This document shows positions 24,852 through 33,409 of a DNA stretch of 49,570 nt, piece by piece. Where the stretch lies: NCBI GenBank assembly GCA_965371445.1, contig CBDUYN010000061.1, forward strand, positions 1 through 49,570, in the 5' to 3' direction. The stretch's first letter is position 1. Each line of letters starts with the position of its first letter. The position numbers and the translations under genes are program-made. The notes beneath the pieces are model-generated. The model was not told where the DNA came from and searched no databases. It saw only the letters and a program-made list of their open reading frames with translations. The DNA is from DASWIG01 sp965371445 (GTDB lineage: Bacteria > Acidobacteriota > Thermoanaerobaculia > Multivoradales > J023).

Positions 24852-27245
24852 ATGGAAAAGATGGAGCCTGAGCTCTGGCAGCGAGTTCAACCTCTGTTCG
24901 CCACGGCGCAGGAGCTCGACCCCAAGGAGTGGGGGGCGTTCATGGAGCAGCACGTCGGCGACGACGAGGCGCTGCGCCGTGAGCTTGAATCATTGCTCGA
25001 AGCGGGCCGGGAGTCCGGCGACTTCCTCGAGCCCCTGGCGGCGGCGGACGAGCTCACCTTCGACCGCTACAAGGTCGTCGGACGGCTGGGCAGCGGCGGT
25101 GTCGGGACGGTCTACGAGGCGGTGCGGAATGACGACGAATACCGCCAGCGGGTGGCCTTGAAGCTGCTTAAGCGGGGCATGGACACCGACGAGATCGTGC
25201 GTCGGTTCAAGACGGAGCGCCAGATCCTGGCCGCCCTCGACCACCCGTCGATCGCCCGGCTCCTCGACGGGGGCTCGACCGGCGACGGCCTGCCGTACCT
25301 GGTGATGGAGCACGTCGAAGGCCAACCCCTCGATGTCTATTGCGACACCCACAAGCTGTCGATCCGCGAGCGGCTCGACCTCTTTGAGCGCGTGTGCTCG
25401 GCGGTCCACTACGCCCATCAGAACCTGGTGGTCCATCGCGACCTCAAGCCTGCCAACATCCTGGTCACCGCCGACGGCAACCCCAAGCTCCTCGACTTCG
25501 GTATCGCCAAGCTGCTCAACCCGGAGCTGTCGGCGCAGAGCCAGGCGCGAACCGCCACGGGGTTTGCCCTGATGACCCCGGACTTCGCCAGCCCGGAGCA
25601 GGTGCGCGGCGATCCGATCACGACGGCGAGCGACGTCTATTCGCTCGGCGTGGTGCTTTACGCCCTGCTGAGCGGCCACCGCCCCTACCACCTGTGCGGC
25701 GCGTCGCGTCTCGAGATGGAGCGTAGGGTCTGCGAGACGAAGCCGGAACCGCTCAGCGCCGCGGTGCGGCGTCACGAAGAGAGCCCCGGCGGCGACGCCG
25801 CGTCCCGTCCGCTCACCCCGGAGCTGGTCAGCGAGCAGCGAGGCGTCGAGCCCGCGGAGCTGTGCCGGTGCCTTCAGGGCGACCTGGAAAACATCGTCGC
25901 CATGGCGATGCGCAGGGAGCCGCAGCGACGCTACGCCTCGGTGGAGCAATTCGCCGCCGACGTGCGCCGCCACCTCGACGGCCTGCCGGTGCTCGCCTCC
26001 GGCGATTCCCTGCGCTACCGCTGGCACAAGCTCCTGCGCCGCAACCGGGGCGCGGTGGCGGCGGCCGCCACCGTCGTCGCGGCAGTGCTCGGCTTCGGCC
26101 TCGTCATGACCGTGCAGACCGTGAAGCTGCGCGACGCGCTGGCGCGCGAGCAGTTCGTCACCGACTTCCTGGTCGACCTTTTCGAGGGTTCGGACCCCGG
26201 AATGGGGGAGCGCAAGCTGCTGAGCCTCGAAGAGATCCTCGACCGCGGTCGAGACCGGTTGCAGGCGGAATTCGTTCCCCACGGTCCAACCCGGGCCCGG
26301 CTGACGGGCACGGTGGGCAAGATCTACGGCCGACAGGGGGATTACATCGAAGCCGAACGGCTCCTGCGCGAGGCCCTCGAGCTGCGCCGGGAGCCCGACT
26401 TGGAGGTCGCGACCAACCTGGCCTACCTGGGGGAGGTGCTGCTCAACCAAGGTCGCTACAGCGAGGCTGAGGAGCTGCTGCGCGAGGCCCTCGAGCTGCG
26501 CCGCCGACTCCTCGGCGACGAGCACGGCGAGGTCGCCGAGACCCTCAACCTCCTAGCGGGCGTGCTCAAGTACCAGGACGAGCTCGCCGAGGCCGAGCGT
26601 GTCTACGGCGAAGCGCTGGCGCTCTTCCGTCGCGCCGGTGACGACGGCCAGGTGGCCTCCTGTCTCAACAACCTGGCGGTCCTCCACCAGCACCGCGGCA
26701 ATCTCGACGCCGTCGAGCCTCTCTTGCGCGAGGCTCTCGAGCTGCGCCGCCGGCTCTTTGACAGCGACCATCCCATGGTGGCCAACAGTCTGCACAACCT
26801 GGCCAGCCTGCTCCAGGTCCGCGGCGATCTCGAGGGCGCCGAAAGTCTCTACGGTGAGGCGCTCGCCATCCTCCGTCGCAGCCTGGGAGACCAGCACCCC
26901 GAGCTCGGTAGGAGTCTCGTCACCCACGCCAGCGTGTTGATCCAGATGGAGAGGTTCGCTGCCGCTGACGACCAGTTACGCGAGGCCCTCGGGATCCTGC
27001 GCGCCCAGCACGCCGAAGGACACTGGCTTCCCAGCTATGCCGAGAGCCTGCGCGGGGCCTGCCTGATCGGTCTCGAACGCTTCGCCGAAGCCGAGCCTCT
27101 CCTGGACCGCAGCTACAAGGCGTTGAAGGCCGTCACCGGCGATTCCGGCTACACCCGCAAGACCCTCGAACGTCTCGTCGGGGTTCGCAAAGAGCTGGGG
27201 ATCCAGCCCACGGCGACTCGGACGAATACCACGGAGGACGTGTGA
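24852..27245 (+). CDS. Membrane Ser/Thr protein kinase with periplasmic TPR repeats
   Basis: This 797-residue Hanks-type kinase begins with a 65-residue helical lead (LWQRVQPLFATAQELDPKEW), typical of acidobacterial and planctomycete kinases. The catalytic domain spans about 70-360: GRLGSGGVGTVYEA (ATP loop), VALKLL (lysine), VHRDLKPANILV (catalytic loop), LLDFGIAKL (metal), SPEQ in the APE position. One membrane helix follows at about 398-425 (AAAATVVAAVLGFGLVM). The remainder (about 490-770) is a series of TPR motifs such as AEELLREALELRRRLLGDEH. The kinase would act in the cytosol with the TPR part outside. The ECF sigma gene starts within its stop codon, so the kinase probably controls that sigma, directly or through a partner. 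Confidence 0.9.
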   Translation: MEKMEPELWQRVQPLFATAQELDPKEWGAFMEQHVGDDEALRRELESLLEAGRESGDFLEPLAAADELTFDRYKVVGRLGSGGVGTVYEAVRNDDEYRQRVALKLLKRGMDTDEIVRRFKTERQILAALDHPSIARLLDGGSTGDGLPYLVMEHVEGQPLDVYCDTHKLSIRERLDLFERVCSAVHYAHQNLVVHRDLKPANILVTADGNPKLLDFGIAKLLNPELSAQSQARTATGFALMTPDFASPEQVRGDPITTASDVYSLGVVLYALLSGHRPYHLCGASRLEMERRVCETKPEPLSAAVRRHEESPGGDAASRPLTPELVSEQRGVEPAELCRCLQGDLENIVAMAMRREPQRRYASVEQFAADVRRHLDGLPVLASGDSLRYRWHKLLRRNRGAVAAAATVVAAVLGFGLVMTVQTVKLRDALAREQFVTDFLVDLFEGSDPGMGERKLLSLEEILDRGRDRLQAEFVPHGPTRARLTGTVGKIYGRQGDYIEAERLLREALELRREPDLEVATNLAYLGEVLLNQGRYSEAEELLREALELRRRLLGDEHGEVAETLNLLAGVLKYQDELAEAERVYGEALALFRRAGDDGQVASCLNNLAVLHQHRGNLDAVEPLLREALELRRRLFDSDHPMVANSLHNLASLLQVRGDLEGAESLYGEALAILRRSLGDQHPELGRSLVTHASVLIQMERFAAADDQLREALGILRAQHAEGHWLPSYAESLRGACLIGLERFAEAEPLLDRSYKALKAVTGDSGYTRKTLERLVGVRKELGIQPTATRTNTTEDV

Positions 27246-27874
27246 TGCCTTCGATGTCCGAGCCGCCCTTCTCGGCGGCCCCGGCGACGTGCGGCGGCGC
27301 CGCCTTGTCCGACGACCTCACCCAGTTGCTCCTGAGTTGGAGCGCCGGCGACACCACCGCGCGGGACCGTCTGATGAGCCTGGTCTACGGCGACCTGCGG
27401 CGCATCGCACAACGTCGTTTCGCGCACGAGGACTGCGGTCACACCCTACAGGCGACAGCCGTGGTCCACGAGGCCTACCTGAGGCTCGTCGACCAGAAGC
27501 GCGTCCGCTGGCAGAACCGGTCGCAGTTCTTCGCCGTCGCGGCGATGGTGATGCGGCGCGTCCTGGTCAGCCATTCCCGTTCCCGGCAGCGGTTGAAACG
27601 GGGTGGAGGAGCGGTGCTGCTGTCGCTCGACGAGGCTTACGGCGTCGGCGACATGCGGGCCCCGGACCTCGTTGCTCTCGACGACGCCCTCCAGGTGCTT
27701 GAAAAGCTCTCGCCGCGTCAGAGCCGGATCGTCACCCTACGTTTCTTCGGCGGCCTCAGCATCCGGGAAACCGCCGTGGCGCTCGGCATCTCGCCAGCGA
27801 CCGTCAAGCTGGACTGGAACCTGGCCAAGGCCTGGCTTTTCCGCGAGCTCAAAGGACAACGTACCGTAGCCTGA
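27245..27874 (+). CDS. ECF sigma factor (TIGR02999-like, kinase-linked)
   Basis: This 209-residue sigma factor has region 2 (LTQLLLSWSAGDTTARDRLM, then HTLQATAVVHEAYLRLVD and NRSQFFAVAAMVMRRVLVSH) and region 4 (LEKLSPRQSRIVTLRFFGGL, then the helix-turn-helix IRETAVALGISPATVKLDW). This pattern fits the ECF group common in Acidobacteria and Planctomycetes that is linked to Ser/Thr kinases instead of classical anti-sigmas. ATG 27245 shares one base with the kinase stop (TGATG). GTG 27242 is an alternative. No anti-sigma gene adjoins it. Confidence 0.9.
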   Translation: MPSMSEPPFSAAPATCGGAALSDDLTQLLLSWSAGDTTARDRLMSLVYGDLRRIAQRRFAHEDCGHTLQATAVVHEAYLRLVDQKRVRWQNRSQFFAVAAMVMRRVLVSHSRSRQRLKRGGGAVLLSLDEAYGVGDMRAPDLVALDDALQVLEKLSPRQSRIVTLRFFGGLSIRETAVALGISPATVKLDWNLAKAWLFRELKGQRTVA

Positions 27875-28173
27875 CTAAAGGCACGCCTCGAGTCGGTCGA
27901 ACGCCAGGTCGAGGTCGAGGTTCGACGAGGCCGTCGTTGGACGGCCACGGCTCTCCTGCGGATCGTCCTCTCCTGCGGATCGTCTGCCGTCCATTAGCCG
28001 TTCTCGCCGCCGTTGGCGCGTAGAGAGCGAGCGAGCGTGTTGTTGCGGTCGCCATCGCCGCCGCGCGAGATGTCGCGACCCGAACCAGAGATACGCAACC
28101 GAAGGCGGCGTTCGATGACGGTGGCGGCCGACGGGTCGCCTCCAGGAAGTCCCAGACACACAAGGAGATTCTT
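27875..28173. other. Intergenic region with a perfect 17-bp tandem repeat
   Basis: This 299-base gap has no gene I can support. ctctcctgcggatcgtc is exactly repeated at 27951-27967 and 27968-27984. AAGGAGA near the 3' end is the ribosome site for the next gene. No convincing promoter or terminator was seen. Open frames on the minus strand here lack family resemblance. Confidence 0.5.
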
Positions 28174-30390
28174 ATGCACACAGAGATGAGAGCTTGTTGG
28201 ATCCTGGCAGGATTGTTGGCCGCCTCCGCGGCCGGCGCCCAGGTGGCTTTCGACCCCTTCGTCGGCTACGGCGCGGGCGATGGCTCGACCGCCGTCACCG
28301 CCGCCGACTTCGACGCCGACGGCAACCTCGACCTAGCGACGGCCAATGTCGTCGCCGGCGACGTGTCGGTCCTGCTCGGCGACGGTGCCGGCACCTTTCT
28401 CGCCGCACCGGCGTCGTTCACGGTTGGCGACCTGCCGGTCCACCTCGCGGCTTGCGAGCTCGACAACGACGGTCGTCCGGACCTCGCAGTCGCCAACTTC
28501 GGCTTCGGTTTCGACCAGGTCTCGGTGCTGCTCAACACCACCGCCACCGTCGGCGCCCCGAGCTTCTCGCATGTTCTCTACCCAGTGGGGTCCCGGGTCA
28601 CCTGGATCGCCTGCGCCGATTTCGACGACGACGGCTTCAGCGATCTGGTAGTCACCCGGGTCGATGACGACGTCGTCGAGGTGTTGCGCAACAACGGCGA
28701 CGGCACCTTCGCCGCCGGCGTCGCCCACGCCGTCGCCACCGAGCCGCTGGCGGTGGCGGTGGGAGACCTCGACAACGATGGCCTGCCCGACCTGGCGGTG
28801 GTCAACAACGCCTCGGACGACCTGTCGATCCTGCTGAACGTGTCCGCCAACCCGGGGACCTTCACGCCCCAGACCTCCTTCCCGGTCGGCATCCGCCCGG
28901 AGGAGGTCGTCGCCGCCGACCTGGACGGTGACGGCGACCTCGACCTGGCGGTGGCCAATCGCTCCTCCGACAACGTCTCAGTGCTCCGCAACGATGGCGC
29001 CGCTTCGTTCAGCGACCGCACCGACTACGGGGTCGGCGGCGGCACCTTGTCGGTCGACGCGGCAGACCTCGACTGTGACGGTCTGCCGGACCTCGTGGCT
29101 GACAACAACAACCTCAGCCGGGTCGCTGTGCTGCGCAACGACCCCGCGAGCCCCGGGACCTTCCTGCCGTTCGTCACCTTCGCCGTCGCCGCCGATCCGC
29201 GCTCGGTAGTCGCCGGCGACTTCGACCACCGCGGCTCCCCCGACCTGGTGGCAGCCAGCCAGAACACTTCAACCGTATCGGTGCTCCTCAACCAGGCCAA
29301 GAAGACCTTCACTTCCACCTGGACCGGCGGCGTCAGCGACAACTTCACCGGCGGCGCGGATTCGGCGGCGCCGAGCGTCTCGCTGGCGGGCTTTATCCAA
29401 ACGCTGACTGCGTTTCCGCTCATCGACTTCGACGAGCTCATCACCAACCGCTTTCTCGCCCACACCTTCACGGAGTACCCCGCCTGTGTGACGGGGGCGG
29501 AGCTCGAGATCCGCGCAAGAGTGGCGGGAGGGGGCTCGAGCAACGACGCCCTGTGGATCGGCATCCACGACATTACCGACAACCCGCCGACCGCCCAGCT
29601 CGCCTGGGGGACCTTTTTCGCGGACCTGCCGGAAGCGGGTGGCAGCTGGAGCACCACCGGCAAGACCGCCACGTTCACCCTCGACCTCGGGAATCTGACT
29701 CCCAACTCTTTGAGGACCACGACCAGCGTCCTGGACCTGATGGCCAGCGGGGAGCTGCACTTCTATGTGCAGGACGATACCGCCATCGACGTCGCTCGGT
29801 TGACCGTTCGCAGCTGCTGTAGTTGCGGCGCCAACGCACCCGAGAACGGCTTTCTCGCCGGCGCCGACGACCAGTTCGCCGGCTCCACCGAGCCTGCATT
29901 CCCGAGCACCGAGGTGGCGGGCTTCATCCATGCGATCAGCGGTCAGGAGCCGCTCGACTTCGACCAGGCGATCCTCAACCGGTGGCTCGGTCACACTTTC
30001 ACCGATCTGCCCGGCTGCATCGACGGTGCCCGGCTGGAGCTGCGGGCGATGGTCACCGGAGCCGGCTCGTCGAACGACTCGATCTGTTTCCAGCTGGTCG
30101 ACCCGAATCCTGCCTCGCCAGCGTACGGCTGGTGCCGGAGCTTCATGAGCTTACCGGAGTCGGGCGGCACCTGGACCGGCAGCCAGACCGCGGTGTTCAA
30201 TCTCGACCTGGGGAACCTGCCGCCGGACGGCGAGAGCATCCTCGACCTTCTCGTCGAGGGCAAGCTCGATGTGTTGGTCCAGGACGATACCAAGGTCGAT
30301 TACCTGGCTCTCACCGTACGCCCCAGCTGCGCCTTGATCTTCTCCGACGGCTTCGAGCTGGGCGACGTGTCCGGTTGGTCGTCAAACTGA
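28174..30390 (+). CDS. Secreted FG-GAP/VCBS propeller protein with duplicated C-terminal domain
   Basis: The 738-residue protein starts with a signal peptide (RACWILAGLLAASAAGAQ). Residues about 35-380 contain seven FG-GAP/VCBS calcium-type repeats (DFDADGNLDLATAN, ELDNDGRPDLAVAN, DFDDDGFSDLVVTR, DLDNDGLPDLAVVN, DLDGDGDLDLAVAN, DLDCDGLPDLVADN, DFDHRGSPDLVAAS), consistent with a seven-bladed propeller. Residues about 385-550 and 555-720 are two copies of an unnamed beta-rich domain. The protein ends FSDGFELGDVSGWSS, nearly the same tail as the giant RHS protein. AAGGAGA is 7 bases before the ATG. A role in surface binding is plausible; no enzyme motif was seen. Confidence 0.85.
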   Translation: MHTEMRACWILAGLLAASAAGAQVAFDPFVGYGAGDGSTAVTAADFDADGNLDLATANVVAGDVSVLLGDGAGTFLAAPASFTVGDLPVHLAACELDNDGRPDLAVANFGFGFDQVSVLLNTTATVGAPSFSHVLYPVGSRVTWIACADFDDDGFSDLVVTRVDDDVVEVLRNNGDGTFAAGVAHAVATEPLAVAVGDLDNDGLPDLAVVNNASDDLSILLNVSANPGTFTPQTSFPVGIRPEEVVAADLDGDGDLDLAVANRSSDNVSVLRNDGAASFSDRTDYGVGGGTLSVDAADLDCDGLPDLVADNNNLSRVAVLRNDPASPGTFLPFVTFAVAADPRSVVAGDFDHRGSPDLVAASQNTSTVSVLLNQAKKTFTSTWTGGVSDNFTGGADSAAPSVSLAGFIQTLTAFPLIDFDELITNRFLAHTFTEYPACVTGAELEIRARVAGGGSSNDALWIGIHDITDNPPTAQLAWGTFFADLPEAGGSWSTTGKTATFTLDLGNLTPNSLRTTTSVLDLMASGELHFYVQDDTAIDVARLTVRSCCSCGANAPENGFLAGADDQFAGSTEPAFPSTEVAGFIHAISGQEPLDFDQAILNRWLGHTFTDLPGCIDGARLELRAMVTGAGSSNDSICFQLVDPNPASPAYGWCRSFMSLPESGGTWTGSQTAVFNLDLGNLPPDGESILDLLVEGKLDVLVQDDTKVDYLALTVRPSCALIFSDGFELGDVSGWSSN

Positions 30391-30470
30391 CGGCCGTGGG
30401 TTCAGCACGGTCGTCCCGGTAGAGGTGGTGGAGGTAGCCCAGGAGCCGCGGGCGCTCTTCGTCGCGGAGG

Positions 30471-30585
30471 GGTGCGGTCGATGGCCTGCGCCTCGACCGC
30501 CGGGTTCCACCACGGATCGAGGATGAAGAGGTAGTCGGCCGCCGTCAGGTTGAGGCCCAGGCCGCCTGCCTTGAGGCTTCGGGGC
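30471..30585 (-). pseudogene. SNF2 helicase C-terminal fragment
   Basis: On the minus strand this reads SLKAGGLGLNLTAADYLFIL then DPWWNPAVEAQAIDRT, helicase motifs V to VI of a SNF2 protein, with no rest of gene on either side. The 92 bases 30471-30562 match 21573-21664 in the larger SNF2 gene with two mismatches. Unlike that gene, this fragment still has the SLKAGG segment. It joins directly to the HupE-like relic. Confidence 0.8.
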
Positions 30586-30593
30586 TCTGACCG

Positions 30594-30880
30594 TCACCCC
30601 CCAGCCTGGAAGAGCCAGGCGGTGCGCTCGAAGATCCAGAAGACGGCCAGCGTCGCCCTGTACCAGGAGCAGCAAGGCGAGCACGAAGAGCAGGTGGTCG
30701 AAGCCGAGCAGGATGTGCTCGATCCCCAGCACCAGGTACCGGCTCCCCACCTTCGTCGCCGTCTCTTCCTCCGGCACGACCAGGAAGGGCCGCCGCCCGC
30801 TCAAGACGTCGCGGAACAGCCCGCCGTCGGCAAAGCGCACGCGGACCAAGTCGGCGCAGGGCTGCCGGTCCCCGGTGCGC
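30594..30880 (-). pseudogene. HupE/UreJ_2-like membrane protein relic, centre deleted
   Basis: On the minus strand, DLVRVRFADGGLFRDVLSG, FLVVPEEETATKVGSRYLVL and GIEHILLGFDHLLFVLALLL match the N-terminal half of HupE/UreJ_2 membrane proteins (putative metal transport). Near 30660 the reading changes frame to YRATLAVFWIFERTAWLF and a stop at 30594-30596, which matches that family's C-terminal helix. The central helices are missing. The true start is not found; upstream sequence has become the promoter region of the next gene. Confidence 0.65.
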
Positions 30881-30978
30881 TCGAAGCTTGGAGCGACCGA
30901 CTTGGTCTCCGCGGCCGTACGACGCTCCCAGGCGTCCGTGCTAGACTCCGGACGACGACTTTCCCCAGGAGATCCCCA

Positions 30979-31581
30979 ATGGCCGAGCCCGCCTACGACT
31001 TCCAATACCACGACGCCGGAACCTGGCCCGAGCAAGGCTCCTGGACCTGGGACGACTACCTCCGGCTGCCCGACGACGGACAGCGTTACGAAATCATCCA
31101 TGGAGTCCTCTACGTGTCCCCTGCCCCGCGCTTCATCCACCAGTTCGTAGCGAGTCGTCTGGCGCATTTCTTGAGCGTCTTCGTCCTCGAACGCGGCCTG
31201 GGTGCCGTGCTGACCGCTCCGCTCGACGTCCTCCTGCCCGGGATCGCCAGTCCCGTCCAGCCCGACATCGTCTTCCTGGCGAACGACAACCTTCCCGATG
31301 TGGAGGAAGCGTTGAACTTCCAGGGCGTTCCGGACCTCCTCGTCGAGGTGCTGTCGCCGGGGAACCGCCGGGTCGACCTGGAGGTGAAGCTCAAGGCCTA
31401 CGAGCAGGCCGGGGTGCCGGAGTACTGGATCGTCAACCCGAAGCGCCGGATCATCCTGCTTTACCATCTCGACGCCACGCGCCACGTGTACCAGGAGCTG
31501 GGACGTTTCGGCGTCGACGACGTCGTCCGTTCGGTGGTCCTCGGGGGTTTCGAGCTGAAGGTAGCCGATCTCTTTCCCTAG
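30979..31581 (+). CDS. Uma2 family putative endonuclease
   Basis: This compact 200-residue Uma2/DUF820 protein begins with WTWDDYLRLPDDGQRYEIIH, the family's usual start with the first acidic residue. The core follows: VQPDIVFLANDN, PDLLVEVLSPGNRRVDLEVK, AYEQAGVPEYWIVNPKRR, giving the D-x(n)-E-x-V and K arrangement of PD-(D/E)XK enzymes. AGGAG lies about 8 bases before the ATG. A TAGACT -10-like box at 30942-30947 is flanked by an inverted repeat (TCCG...CGGA). It is the third Uma2-type gene in 31 kb. Confidence 0.85.
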   Translation: MAEPAYDFQYHDAGTWPEQGSWTWDDYLRLPDDGQRYEIIHGVLYVSPAPRFIHQFVASRLAHFLSVFVLERGLGAVLTAPLDVLLPGIASPVQPDIVFLANDNLPDVEEALNFQGVPDLLVEVLSPGNRRVDLEVKLKAYEQAGVPEYWIVNPKRRIILLYHLDATRHVYQELGRFGVDDVVRSVVLGGFELKVADLFP

Positions 31582-31586
31582 GTGCG

Positions 31587-33011
31587 CTAACGGCCCGTCG
31601 CCCGCGCCGCCAGCCGACGCACCTCGGGATCCGAATGCTCGGCGGCTTCGCGCAAGAGCTCCGGATCCAGCCCTGCACCCAGACGGTCGGCCGCCGCATG
31701 ACGCACCCGCGGATCCGGGTCCGCCAGAGCCCGCCGGTAGGGACCTGCTCCCAGCTCCGGCACCAGCCGCCGCGCCGCGTTCTCCCGCAGGATCGAGGGG
31801 ACGTCCTCAGCCATCGCCAGCTCCAGGCAGTCGCCACACCTCAGGCTCGCGAAGAAGGTGAAGAGGTCCCGTTGCCGGAAGCTGGAAAGCTTGAGCAGCG
31901 GTCCGCGCACGAACGCGTCGAGCTTTTCCCAGTGGCGCGGGTTGTGAACCCAGGCCCGCAGCTCGATCGCCGGCAGCCCGACGAGCTCCGTCGGACCGAG
32001 CCGGTCGACGAGCTCCGAGTAGTAAAGCGTCCGCTCCGCCGTTTCGAGCTCGTCGGTCTCAAGCCACAGGAGCTCGACGAAGAGACGCGCGAAGGGAGCG
32101 GCGGCCGCCGGATTCGAAAATGCTGGTGAGGCGTCCGCCACGGTGCCCGGACATGCGTCCCCGGCCCGATCGAAGGCCGCCTCGCCGAAAACCTCGTCAC
32201 CGTCGTCACCTCGCGCCTCGCCGCGCAGAAAGGACGCCAGGGCGCCAGCCAGCGCCCGATGACGCGCCCCGCCAGCGCGGCAGAGGTTGCACGGCCAGCC
32301 GTCCGGACACCCGGCGCCCTCCTCGGCGACCTCGGTGCCCGTCTCGTGACGGGCGATGCGGCGCAAGACGCCGTCGACGGCTTTTCGGACGTCCTCGCCG
32401 TCCTCCGGAGCGTCGAAGCCGGCGAGGCAGGCGTTGGGGAAGAGGACCCGGTACAGCTGCGGCGTCCCGGAGAGAAGCTCCATCGCCCACAGGAAAGGAT
32501 CGACGTCCGCGGGCACCACGCGTCCCGTTTCCGCGATGCGGCGGAGCCAGGCCTCGGGGTCGCCCATGAGCTCCGGTGGCTCGTCGTCGCCTACGCCGTT
32601 CAGAAAGACGAGCTTCGGCTCGGTAAAGAAAAGCTCGGCGCCGTCGATGCCGGCGATCTCGTCCTCGAGGCTCCAGGGGTCGAAGCTTCCCTCGCCGTAG
32701 CCGGCGTCGTGCGCCCCGGCGAAGGAGAGAAGGACGACGCCACGGTCCTTGAAGGCCCGGACGACGAAAGCGGCGCTCGTGCCTACGTAGGGCGGGCGAT
32801 AGACGACGAAGTCACCACTCCAGGCGTCGGCACCGCTCCTGACCAGCTCCTCCGGGCAGCCGGCGTCGTGAGTGCACGGCTCGACGCAGAGGTAGCTCTG
32901 AAGGACGTCGTGGACAGCCGGCGCTCCGTAGTCGAGCAGCAGCACCCGGGCCCGCTCGGCGGCGGCCGGCACGGCAAGAGAGAGGCAGAGGACGAACGAG
33001 AGAAGACGCAT
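31587..33011 (-). CDS. Secreted protein of unknown function with C-terminal HEAT-like repeats
   Basis: From ATG 33011 (GGAGG 8 bases upstream) this is a 474-residue exported protein with signal peptide MRLLSFVLCLSLAVPAAAE. I do not recognise a family. Residues about 18-150 alternate strands and helices (VLLLDYGAPAVHDVLQSYL, VVLLSFAGAHDAGYGEG, PKLVFLNGVGDDEP), faintly like a CHAT/caspase-type core, but the catalytic cysteine expected after LVFLN is absent, so I do not assign it. Cysteines are frequent (CVEPCTHDAGC, CNLC, CGDC). The last 60 residues look like HEAT/PBS-lyase repeats (DPDPRVRHAAADRLG, HSDPEVRRLAARATG). It is transcribed away from the SEC-C gene. Confidence 0.7.
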   Translation of the reverse strand: MRLLSFVLCLSLAVPAAAERARVLLLDYGAPAVHDVLQSYLCVEPCTHDAGCPEELVRSGADAWSGDFVVYRPPYVGTSAAFVVRAFKDRGVVLLSFAGAHDAGYGEGSFDPWSLEDEIAGIDGAELFFTEPKLVFLNGVGDDEPPELMGDPEAWLRRIAETGRVVPADVDPFLWAMELLSGTPQLYRVLFPNACLAGFDAPEDGEDVRKAVDGVLRRIARHETGTEVAEEGAGCPDGWPCNLCRAGGARHRALAGALASFLRGEARGDDGDEVFGEAAFDRAGDACPGTVADASPAFSNPAAAAPFARLFVELLWLETDELETAERTLYYSELVDRLGPTELVGLPAIELRAWVHNPRHWEKLDAFVRGPLLKLSSFRQRDLFTFFASLRCGDCLELAMAEDVPSILRENAARRLVPELGAGPYRRALADPDPRVRHAAADRLGAGLDPELLREAAEHSDPEVRRLAARATGR

Positions 33012-33067
33012 CTTGGGACCTCCGTGGAAGCTGGGAGGCGATTCTATATCCCGACGCGGCCCGGCGC

Positions 33068-33096
33068 TTGACCTTCCTCCGACGTCCCGTGAGAAT
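33068..33096 (+). promoter_or_regulatory. Promoter of the SEC-C/amidohydrolase pair
   Basis: TTGACC (33068-33073) and GAGAAT (33091-33096) are 17 bases apart, 31 bases before the ATG at 33127. GAGGAGG at 33112-33118 is the ribosome site. Confidence 0.6.
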
Positions 33097-33126
33097 GGAC
33101 CTTCAAGCTCTGAGGAGGACCCAGCG

Positions 33127-33393
33127 ATGGGAAAAGGACTGAAGCAACACAACAAGGTCGTCTGGCCTGGTTTTTCCAACGTTCCCGTGCCGCGTCACAT
33201 CGCCAAGATCGGCCGCAACGACCCCTGTCCTTGCGGCAGCGGCAAGAAGTACAAGGAGTGCCACGAGCGTGAGGGCTCGGAGTTCCTCGAGAAGCTCGCC
33301 CGCAAAGCGGACAAGGTGCGCCTGCGCGAGGCCCGCGAGCAGATGAAGGCCCGGGGCGTCCCCTGGTACAAACGGATCTTCGTACGTCTCTAA
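33127..33393 (+). CDS. SEC-C zinc-motif protein
   Basis: This small 88-residue basic protein has one SEC-C zinc-binding motif, RNDPCPCGSGKKYKECH, at about residues 29-45, the same motif that ends SecA and binds SecB or ribosomes. The flanks are basic (KKYKECHEREG, RLREAREQMKARGV). The motif alone does not define a function; a role in protein export or ribosome contact is possible. The next gene starts 16 bases downstream. Confidence 0.85.
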   Translation: MGKGLKQHNKVVWPGFSNVPVPRHIAKIGRNDPCPCGSGKKYKECHEREGSEFLEKLARKADKVRLREAREQMKARGVPWYKRIFVRL

Positions 33394-33409
33394 CCCTGAG
33401 GAATCGCCC

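Noticed and set aside
31587..33179. Longer start at 33179 for the secreted orphan protein
   Set aside because: The extra 56 residues lie over the SEC-C gene promoter and the ATG at 33011 has GGAGG and a signal peptide.
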